From Hanleya hanleyi (Eukaryota; Mollusca; Polyplacophora; Lepidopleurida; Hanleyidae), in NCBI GenBank assembly GCA_036873755.1, contig JAVTVY010006829.1:248001-312000 (forward strand): a DNA stretch of 64,000 bases. Reading direction: 5' to 3'. A program made the translations under genes and the position numbers. Positions 56,931 through 64,000 of the stretch are shown here, piece by piece (within the stretch, counting starts at the first letter, position 1; every line of letters starts with the position of its first letter). Under the pieces are notes generated by a model. The model made no database searches. It was not told the DNA's origin and worked only from the letters and a program-made list of their open reading frames with translations.

Positions 56931-57159
56931 TTAGTGACTGCTTTACTACAACCGGTTGAGCTGGAACCTTACTTTCTTCCATATAGCTAAAGTAAAACGA
57001 AGTTCGATCTGGCATCCCGTTTGGGAAGTTATGACGGTTCCGTATACTACTTCTCATTCTACAATCTAATAGCCAAGCTAATACCTTCTTATCATTCCAC
57101 AATAAATGCAATAGCTTAGCTATTAACTTCATTCTACAATCCATTTGCCAACCTAAAGT

Positions 57160-57393
57160 CTGTCCATTTTAATTAGTCGTCTACTTCTAGTTTGTCAAAA
57201 ATCAGTATAACTCTGCATAAATTTTCTTTTTTGCAGTGTGTAGAACAAAGTGAACTCAACACAATGACTACCATTTCTCCGTGATATCGATAACATATCA
57301 CGCTTGGAATAACTTTTTAATTCTCTCAATACAAAACTCCAGTACATTTGTTTCATGTACCGGGCGTCAATTACATAGGGAGACGTCATAATG
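57160..57393 (-). repeat. Inverted partner of the 57.5-kb unit
   Basis: Reverse complement of 57,550-57,800 at roughly 90% identity. In the shared frame I counted about 13 amino-acid-changing against 3 silent codon differences, so the frame is not under protein-level constraint. Confidence 0.85.
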
Positions 57394-58402
57394 TCTCATA
57401 CCCTCTGGTACAAAGGTCACTGAATCCGTATCAAGTAATAACAGGCGGTCCGTGTGAGTGTCGCTTATATCCCATACCCAGTGAAATTGCCGAATGCTAA
57501 ATCACATACACCTCTATGACCGTATACGGCATTGTTGACCTTTGTGCTAGTAAACACGAATACATTATGACGTCTCTCTATGTAATTGAGTCCCGGTACA
57601 TGAAACAACTGTACTGCAGTTTTATATGGAGAGAATTACAAAGTTATTTCAAGCGTGATATGTTATCGATATTACGGAGAAATGGTAGTCATAGTGTAGA
57701 GTTCAGTTTGTTCTACACGCTGCAAAAAAGAAAATTTATGCAAACTTATCTATTGATTTTTGACAAGCTCCAAAGTAGACGACTAATTAAAATGGACAGA
57801 CTTTAATACCTTCCTATCATTCTAAAATTTAATTGCCAAGCTAATACATTCTTATCATTCTAAATCTAGTAATTGGAGGTCAACTGGACATGGACAGCAA
57901 TAAAACTGCCTCAGGTTTGCAGCCTGTCGGTTTAAAAGAAAAGATTGTCCGGTAGGAATAAATGTCCGGGTCCTATCTTTCCACCCAACCGAGACATTTA
58001 TTCCTGATTTGCAGCTCAGGTAAGACACATTTGGCTGAAGAGAAACATATGAAAACGGACATTGTTTCCTGAAACATTAATTCCTTTCACGTTGGTACTG
58101 ATATGGGTTCTAGCAGAAGCAAATCAAGCAGAAGTGCGTAACAAAGATCAGAATAGCGAGATGGCTCTGGCACTCGTCAAACCGCCCACACCACTAGACG
58201 ATTGTGCAGTCTACATACATGAAGGACAAGATGCAGTCGACACGCGGGGATCATGCATGGGCGAGACTAATTATGTAGATTTCATAGGCTGAGTATTTGA
58301 ATGACAGCATCATGTCATCTCGCATGATGCATCACTCCTTTTTTTCAAATCAGCGCGAACACGGCGCGCGCAACTTGTACTGAGCAACTGGCAACGATTT
58401 GG
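57394..58402 (+). repeat. 1,009-bp tandem duplication, unit 1
   Basis: Starts 'tctcataccctctggtacaa' and ends 'gcaacgatttgg'. Contains frames of 96 codons (57,516-57,806) and 76 codons (58,062-58,292) with no recognised domain. Unit 2 repeats it at an offset of exactly 1,009. Confidence 0.97.
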
Positions 58403-59412
58403 TCTCATACCCTCTGGTACAAAGGTCACTGAATCCGTATCAAGTAATAACAGGCGGTCCGTGTGAGTGTCGCTTATATCCCATACCCAGTGAAATTGCC
58501 GAATGCTAAATCACATACACCTCTATGACCGTATACGGCATTGTTGACCTTTGTGCTAGTAAACACGAATACATTATGACGTCTCTCTATGTAATTGAGT
58601 CCCGGTACATGAAACAACTGTACTGCAGTTTTATATGGAGAGAATTACAAAGTTATTTCAAGCGTGATATGTTATCGATATTACGGAGAAATGGTAGTCA
58701 TAGTGTAGAGTTCAGTTTGTTCTACACGCTGCAAAAAAGAAAATTTATGCAAACTTATCTATTGATTTTTGACAAGCTCCAAAGTAGACGACTAATTAAA
58801 ATGGACAGACTTTAATACCTTCCTATCATTCTAAAATTTAATTGCCAAGCTAATACATTCTTATCATTCTAAATCTAGTAATTGGAGGTCAACTGGACAT
58901 GGACAGCAATAAAACTGCCTCAGGTTTGCAGCCTGTCGGTTTAAAAGAAAAGATTGTCCGGTAGGAATAAATGTCCGGGTCCTATCTTTCCACCCAACCG
59001 AGACATTTATTCCTGATTTGCAGCTCAGGTAAGACACATTTGGCTGAAGAGAAACATATGAAAACGGACATTGTTTCCTGAAACATTAATTCCTTTCACG
59101 TTGGTACTGATATGGGTTCTAGCAGAAGCAAATCAAGCAGAAGTGCGTAACATTAGATCAGAATAGCGAGATGGCTCTGGCACTCGTCAAACCGCCCACA
59201 CCACTAGACGATTGTGCAGTCTACATACATGAAGGACAAGATGCAGTCGACACGCGGGGATCATGCATGGGCGAGACTAATTATGTAGATTTCATAGGCT
59301 GAGTATTTGAATGACAGCATCATGTCATCTCGCATGATGCATCACTCCTTTTTTTCAAATCAGCGCGAACACGGCGCGCGCAACTTGTACTGAGCAACTG
59401 GCAACGATTTGG
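58403..59412 (+). repeat. 1,009-bp tandem duplication, unit 2
   Basis: Identical to unit 1 wherever compared except near 59,151, where 'aacaaagatcag' becomes 'aacattagatcag' (+1 base). This change breaks the 76-codon frame of unit 1. Very recent duplication, or an assembly duplicate of two haplotypes. Confidence 0.97.
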
Positions 59413-60093
59413 TGCAAGACTCACGAAATATAATTGACAACGGATCTGCTGCAAGTTGTTTTGTCAGTCTTTTGTCCAGAATATTACCTTTTCAATGGGA
59501 GGTCTTACACCAAACCTTGCCGAGCAACTACATCACATCGTGTGCTGTATAAGCAGGAAGGCAGTGACCGGTGCTTTGTTTCTAGTCTAAGGTTACAGAC
59601 TTCTAGTTGATTTGCTTCTGGTTCTAGCTGTTGGTATTCCATGGAATGTTGTCGCGCTATATATATGTTGAAAACGTATATACTGGAATATGAACTGGTC
59701 TTGCAAAGCGAGTATTATTACAAAATATAATAAATCAAACCGATCAATCCGTACTACGATGAATTGGAAAGGTCAATCCACTATGATGAATCAGTCAAAT
59801 TGGAAAGTTTTCTAGTCCACCACCAGTTGCATATGTAGTATGTTATATGAATTTGGAAAGCCTGATAATACTGCTTCAAGATATATTGTTAACAATTAAG
59901 TTGGACAGACAAACGGGCGGATCACGCAGACTGGTCAAAACTGACTGAGGGTTAAAAATCAATAGCCTCCAGCCTTCTCATTCACCATCACAATCCACAT
60001 TCTGTGAACTGTACTTTCACGTAGCAATTTTCAACGATTTACGGATATTCGGCCAAAACGACACGGACTTCAAAACAGCCAGGGAGACAGAAA
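59413..60093. other. Intergenic region, no recognisable gene
   Basis: Nothing recognised. Confidence 0.4.
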
Positions 60094-60758
60094 TTGTTAT
60101 CGTATTACACAACCTCATCGATCGACGAGCCCACCATCTTGAATATTCTACAATTATATCACTGCAGATTTGATCAACAGATTGATATTGTGTTTTGTTG
60201 GTTGCCTAGTCACGTTGGCATCAAAGGTAATACTGAGGCTGATAGAATGGCTAAGGCAACCCTAGATAATGAGATTGATCCTATTGGAATCCCGTTTAGC
60301 GATTTCAGACCCTCTATCTGTACTTATGTGAGAAAGCTGTTTCAATCTTTATGGGATGCTGTGAATAACAACAAACTTCTTGTCGGGTGATGTAGAATCG
60401 GTCATACACGATTAACTCACGAACATTTACTGAAAAAAAAAGCCAGTCCCAAGGTGTATTCCATGCCACGAAGATCTCACAGTGAAACATATTCTTATCA
60501 ACTGTATAGATTTTAAGATTGTAAGAGATTCTTTTTATCGAGCAGCTACTTTAGAAGATATTTTTAGTTGGGTGAAAGAAGACTGTCTTCGGTTATTTGA
60601 GAGAAATCGGGTTGTTGCATAAGTTTTAATGTGTGTATGTTTTAATGTATTGGATTACTAAGTTATTAACTTAAATACTTAGAATTTTGTTTGGTCGTGG
60701 TTATATAGCTGAAATATTGCTGAACGCGACATTAAACCTTAATTCTCTCTCTCTCTCT
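60094..60758 (+). pseudogene. LINE fragment with RNase H end, CCHC region and 3' tail
   Basis: The 98-codon frame to 60,390 contains VFCWLPSHVGIKGNTEADRMAKA, the RNase H C-terminal signature with the catalytic His loop (SHVGIxGNxxAD). A stop (LLVG-stop) and a frameshift follow. Downstream pieces RIGHTRLTHEHLLKKK, CHEDLTVKHILINC and DFKIVRDSFYR match the minus-strand copy at 604-927. The 3' UTR ends 'gcgacattaaaccttaattc' and (CT)n at 60,741-60,759. The RT domain is missing. Belongs to an RNase H-bearing clade (I/Jockey-like groups); exact clade not determined. Confidence 0.85.
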
Positions 60759-61039
60759 CGAGACGAGTGTATGCAAAGAGTGCAGTTGTTCCAAAAGAAA
60801 ACTCATGGAAACAGGCGACCATCTCATTTCCAGCTAAGCTTCGTTATACAAGTAAGTGACCATCTCATTTCCAGCTAATTTAAGTTATTTTCTAGTAACT
60901 CTTTATAACTAAGTCATCTCCAAAAAAATCACACCTTAGTGTGCTTAATCATTATTCATGTCACAGTCGGATGACCAAGTGAATCCAGGAAAATACCAAT
61001 ATATCAAACTGCGTATCGGGACAGCAAAAGTAGCACGAC
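60759..61039. other. Short intergenic segment
   Basis: A small direct repeat 'gaccatctcatttccagcta' at 60,818 and 60,859. No gene. Confidence 0.5.
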
Positions 61040-61282
61040 ATGTTGCAGAAATTACAACGCATATAAGGAAGGTGGGAAGAGGTGCCGACATACTGACAGA
61101 GCCACATGACTTCACAGTATAGTCTTCTGGTCAACCTATTCTAAAGCACATATCAAGAATCTAACGATTCGGGACGTGTTTTATCTCCGATACGCTTTTA
61201 TTGTACCTGTTCATGTGGCAACTTGGATGACACGATCACACGGCCCCTAGCACCGGCATAAGCGGTATTAGATACATTGTAT
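61040..61282 (+). repeat. Dispersed repeat family rB, copy 5
   Basis: Full-length match from 'gaaattacaacgcatataag' to 'gcggtattagatacat', including the tail module. Confidence 0.85.
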
Positions 61283-61519
61283 CTATGTGGTTCGTTCGTA
61301 TATCAACGTCAGAAGTCTTTTATTTGATGCGTGTTTAACTAGAGATTTTGTTTGTCATATAAAAAACTGACATCATTCATGTTAATTTTAGCTGCAACCC
61401 AATGGGGTTTTCTTTCCGCAATCTTCAGAAACCATGCCCCCAACCATTTTCCCCAGACATTCTAACAGAAGTCATGCATGATGATATTTCGACTATGCTA
61501 TAGGTGTAAATTCACCATT
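61283..61519. other. Unannotated intergenic sequence
   Basis: Nothing recognised. Confidence 0.4.
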
Positions 61520-61730
61520 GTAAGCCAAAGATAATCGGTGCTAAGAATCGAGCTAATCTGAGTGCATGGCAGCAGAAAAACGCGACTTTGATCAATATTA
61601 AAGAAATTCGTCAAATCATTAAAGTTGGGTCGGAAACATGTCCGGAGCAACCAGAAGATTATTTTCCCATGCGTAAAATATTCATCACGTTGCGGGAATG
61701 GACTTCATTTAGCTTCTCTGAAAGCAGTTA
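61520..61730 (+). repeat. Dispersed repeat family rD, copy 2
   Basis: Aligns with 56,690-56,930 ('gctaagaatcgagctaatct', 'gggtcggaaacatgtcc'). Confidence 0.65.
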
Positions 61731-61981
61731 ATGGTTGCTTCTTATCTTGGCGGCTGATTAATTACCAATCAGCAAATGAAAGCGCGGGAGTGGACTGGAA
61801 TTTTCATTCCTTTTCGAGCGGGGTAGCATCTGTCAGCTCCGACATGCAAGGGCCTCAAGATGACGTCCTTGGCAAGACCTTCGAATGGAACGATTAGCAC
61901 CAAAATCCACAGAGGCACGAAGCGAAGATAACTGCGGTTCATATTTTTTTTTCTTAACGATGGTATTTTATTGGCAACACA

Positions 61982-62100
61982 AGTAGTAGATTGTCCACAA
62001 TCTAGGTATTATTAGTAAATACCAGTACTAATAATTTTGAAGCCAGAAGTCATTCGCGTTATGTAGCGATTACTAATAGTAGAATATAAAAGGGGAGTTC
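61982..62100 (+). mobile_element. Possible left terminus of a larger element
   Basis: AGTAGTAGATTGTCC at 61,982 resembles the AGTAGTATATA ends of FB1-FB3. About 100 bp inside is a strong TATAAAAG at 62,085-62,092. If this is an end, the preceding hexamer AACACA (61,976-61,981) would be the target duplication, and the right end lies beyond the window. Eight matching bases are weak evidence. Confidence 0.25.
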
Positions 62101-62147
62101 GAGCGCAGGGAAGCCGATGACGTCATAAGTAGGTCGAGGTGACGTCA
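62085..62147 (+). promoter_or_regulatory. TATAAAAG with two downstream CRE octamers
   Basis: TATAAAAG at 62,085-62,092; TGACGTCA at 62,118-62,125 and 62,140-62,147 inside a 22-bp direct repeat ('gacgtcat.a.taggtcg'). Promoter-like, but no adjacent ORF starts within 250 bp, so the transcript may have a long leader or be non-coding. Confidence 0.45.
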
Positions 62148-62505
62148 TGAATAGGTCGGAGTCGTGCGATGTTCGTCTATTGATAGTGTCATGAAGATAG
62201 CCCAAGGGGTTGTAGGTCAACGTCTGTTCACCGAACCATGACTATACCGTGAGAAGTGTGTGCGGTGTTCCATATCTGTTCAGCGGGCCGTGTCTATAGT
62301 TAGCGATGGAGCGTGACTAATGAAAGCAGGCGGCTAATTCGGGACCGAAGTCGTATTGATTCCTATGTTGATAGTGTTAAATGAGCCATGAAATGCGTAA
62401 ATTCCTTTGTTATGCCCCTACAGCCTCCAAATTTTGTTTCGGAGAATTTTTTTTTTTTTTTTTTTTGACTGCCGATTTTCGTCGAATTTTCTATAAATTA
62501 CCGAT
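62148..62505. other. Leader-like sequence with a poly-T run
   Basis: Contains two similar phrases ('attgatagtgtcatgaa' and 'gttgatagtgttaaatga') and a poly-T run at 62,448-62,466. No gene recognised. Confidence 0.4.
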
Positions 62506-62790
62506 GGCGATATCTCGGGAACTAAGACGGATAGACACTCGCGGCTTACGGCGTCGTATTCCTCTCGTATAGATGCACGATAAAGGCCCTATACAATTTT
62601 ATCGCCCGGCGGTAACTTTCGCCGCAATTAGACGATAATCGGTGTCACGTGATTCGGCGATTTCTCGCGAAATAAGCGACATACGCGCACGCTGTTTGCG
62701 GCGTTGTATTCCTCGTGTAGGGGTCTACCGTAAAGCTCCTATACGAATTTATCATATCTCCGTAAATTTCGCCTCTATTCGGCGTCGAAA
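62506..62790 (+). repeat. Diverged direct repeat, 150-bp period
   Basis: 'ggcgatatctcgggaactaag' at 62,506 and 'ggcgatttctcgcgaaataag' at 62,656 begin two copies that continue through 'ggcgtcgtattcctctcgta' and 'ggcgttgtattcctcgtgta'. CpG-rich compared with its surroundings. Lies directly upstream of the PC4-like gene. Confidence 0.8.
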
Positions 62791-62884
62791 AATGCTCTGT
62801 TTACTTACTTAACCGGACATGGAATGCGTCTGCGCGAAAATTAGGTCGACCGTCACATGGTCAACTGATAAAATTATAAATGCG

Positions 62885-62916
62885 TATATAAAGACTTCTC
62901 ATGTGCTTCTCACTTT
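62885..62916 (+). promoter_or_regulatory. Core promoter of the PC4-like gene
   Basis: TATATAAA at 62,885-62,892 and a perfect initiator TCACTTT (YYANWYY) at 62,910-62,916, with A+1 at 62,912, 27 bp from the TATA start. This places the ATG at 62,901 upstream of the transcript and makes 62,949 the first usable start. Confidence 0.75.
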
Positions 62917-62948
62917 ATTCTACGACTGTCGCACCTGTAAAAGCCAAT

Positions 62949-63593
62949 ATGTATCGACTAATGAGTAATCTCTACGTTCAAGTGAGGGGTGAAGGAAATT
63001 CTCCTCAAGTAACATTTCAACGTATACGACATAATGGGCAGATTATAAAACCTTATGGTGTTGCCATACGACTGACGAGAGATGGGTGGTTTTCATTCAA
63101 ACAATTCCTGCCTAGAGTGGATAGAATGATTCAGGCTAAAGAGACGGTTGAAACTCCATTCAAGCTACAAGATAATATATACATTAGCACTGCAGCATAT
63201 GAAGGGGAATGGTTCGTCCACATAAGAGAGTGGTTCCTAAAATCATCAACCAGCGAGTTGAAACCAGGTCGGAACGGACACACGCTGAACACGAAAGGCT
63301 GGGATATGTTGAAAAAACTCATTCCTATCATTGAGACCAACATGATTGAAATAGAACAGTGTCCCGTCAGCAACGAATTCAACACGTCTATCACAGGACC
63401 AATTCTCCCACCTAAACCAGTTGGATCTGCCGCGAGTGATCTACCGAGCGAGAATTTGGTGAATGATAATGGTGGATATTCATACGATGAAGCGGACGAC
63501 GTCTCTATGTGCGACATTTTACACCACAACCAAATGGAACAGTTGCATTGTGACACGTGCAATCCTATGGGGGCGGGATTACTTCACTGGTGA
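62949..63593 (+). CDS. Protein with two tandem PC4-like modules, 214 aa
   Basis: The start is chosen at 62,949 because the in-frame ATG at 62,901 lies upstream of the predicted initiation site. Residues 78-132 match the single-stranded-DNA-binding domain of transcriptional coactivator PC4/Sub1: YIS...WFVHIREWF (92-96 IREWF), then LKPGRNGHTL (KPGRNG 105-110), W118, and LKKLIPIIETN. Residues 8-61 look like a second, diverged copy: LYVQVR, then RHNGQIIKPYG, RLTRDGW (W47), FKQFLPRVDRM. Ordinary PC4 has one module, which dimerises, so a fused pair is unusual. The C-terminal third is acidic and ends in a His/Cys cluster (CDILHHNQMEQLHCDTC) that could bind metal. A possible role is ssDNA binding in transcription or replication. 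Whether it is host or mobile-element encoded is unknown. Confidence 0.78.
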   Translation: MYRLMSNLYVQVRGEGNSPQVTFQRIRHNGQIIKPYGVAIRLTRDGWFSFKQFLPRVDRMIQAKETVETPFKLQDNIYISTAAYEGEWFVHIREWFLKSSTSELKPGRNGHTLNTKGWDMLKKLIPIIETNMIEIEQCPVSNEFNTSITGPILPPKPVGSAASDLPSENLVNDNGGYSYDEADDVSMCDILHHNQMEQLHCDTCNPMGAGLLHW

Positions 63594-63741
63594 AAACTCA
63601 AACAATGTGAACATTAGAAGAAAGACTAAACCGTTGTATAAACTGTGTGTCCGCCATACATCGTCAAACACCTCTTCACGACATTCTATGTAGTTATACC
63701 TATATCATAACTCTATGAGAGAAATTTTTGCATTCCTTTAG

Positions 63742-64000
63742 AAACCGTTGAACGCATCATGTCGGCAGAAGACAATCTTGACTGTAGATATGTGGATTAA
63801 ATTTTATCGAGACCAGAGTAGAGCTTACCTAAAGGAGGAAATTTGTGAGATTGGGGGACAGAGAGTGCATTCACCTCCAAACTCTCTTAATATTGCACAA
63901 GGCAACAGTATGGTGAACTCGACTAACAAATCACATACAAGAGAAATGACAGTTGAACTAATTTCACCGGCACAGCGAGTTGTAGAGCAGGCTAAAGCAG
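63742..64000 (+). CDS. Partial coding exon, runs off the window
   Basis: An open frame continues from 63,742 to the edge with no stop (the first internal Met is at 63,790). It is preceded by 'tttttgcattcctttag', a good 3' splice acceptor (pyrimidine tract plus AG at 63,740-63,741). The frame immediately upstream is closed by a stop spanning the acceptor. The translation includes WIKFYRDQSRAYLKEEICEIGG, VHSPPNSLNIA and MTVELISPAQRVVEQAKA, with regular amphipathic character. I do not recognise it. It could be a second exon of the PC4-like gene (no convincing donor found; one at 63,589 would give an immediate stop) or the start of the next gene. Incomplete at the right. Confidence 0.5.

Noticed and set aside
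57516..58815. Duplicate 96-codon frames beginning MTVYGIVDLC
   Set aside because: The inverted partner at 57.2 kb differs mainly at amino-acid-changing sites (about 13 against 3 silent), so there is no sign of protein-level selection. The second copy is just the tandem duplication.
62901..62948. Upstream ATG giving a 230-aa PC4-like protein
   Set aside because: It lies between the TATA box and the initiator, upstream of the predicted transcription start, so the 62,949 start is preferred.

Overview
ORGANISM. This is a repeat-dominated, AT-rich animal nuclear window with no bacterial signatures: no operons, no Shine-Dalgarno-spaced genes, no rRNA. It holds degenerate non-LTR retrotransposon ends, Penelope-type reverse transcriptase relics, a tRNA-Leu-like SINE, MITEs, long satellite and minisatellite arrays, and Pol II core promoters with TATA boxes. 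LINE 3' tails ending 'ctgaacgcgacattaaacc' plus (CT)n, and the SINE body, recall marine molluscs (inference from memory; another lophotrochozoan is possible). I recognise no ordinary host gene with confidence. Most open frames are chance or repeat-driven. LAYOUT. 1-24 kb: decayed intergenic DNA with four fragments of one Penelope-like RT family, two dispersed families (here called rA and rB) that share a hairpin-bearing tail, two large tandem arrays (49-bp unit x16 at 8.6-9.4 kb; about 21-bp unit at 12.5-13.3 kb) and a SINE with its target duplication. 24-43 kb: a nested inverted-repeat complex. Its centre is an 11.7-kb imperfect palindrome (28,319-40,029) whose two arms each carry an L1-like LINE interrupted by the same long-TIR transposon (FB1/FB2) and end in a 22-bp-unit array. 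45-50 kb: a third, intact-looking long-TIR transposon, FB3 (44,974-50,382). It has about 1.66-kb TIRs, AGTAGTATATA termini and a perfect 6-bp target duplication CACATT. Its interior holds a 6-nt-loop palindrome and one compact gene (TATA box, 206-codon ORF with a C2H2 finger, AATAAA). 51-60 kb: TA-flanked palindromic MITEs, a fresh 1,009-bp tandem duplication and a LINE RNase H fragment. 62-64 kb: two TATA promoters, an ORF with two PC4-like modules, and a second coding exon running off the edge. INTERPRETATION. The most notable object is the FB family. The 6-bp TSD and 5'-AG...CT-3' ends are features I associate with Polinton/Maverick elements, yet these copies are fold-back, 2.9-5.4 kb long, and carry no gene or only the C2H2 gene. 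The right-edge PC4-like gene sits about 1 kb inside a possible, much weaker, AGTAGTAGATT-type terminus. It may be the start of a larger element that continues outside the window.
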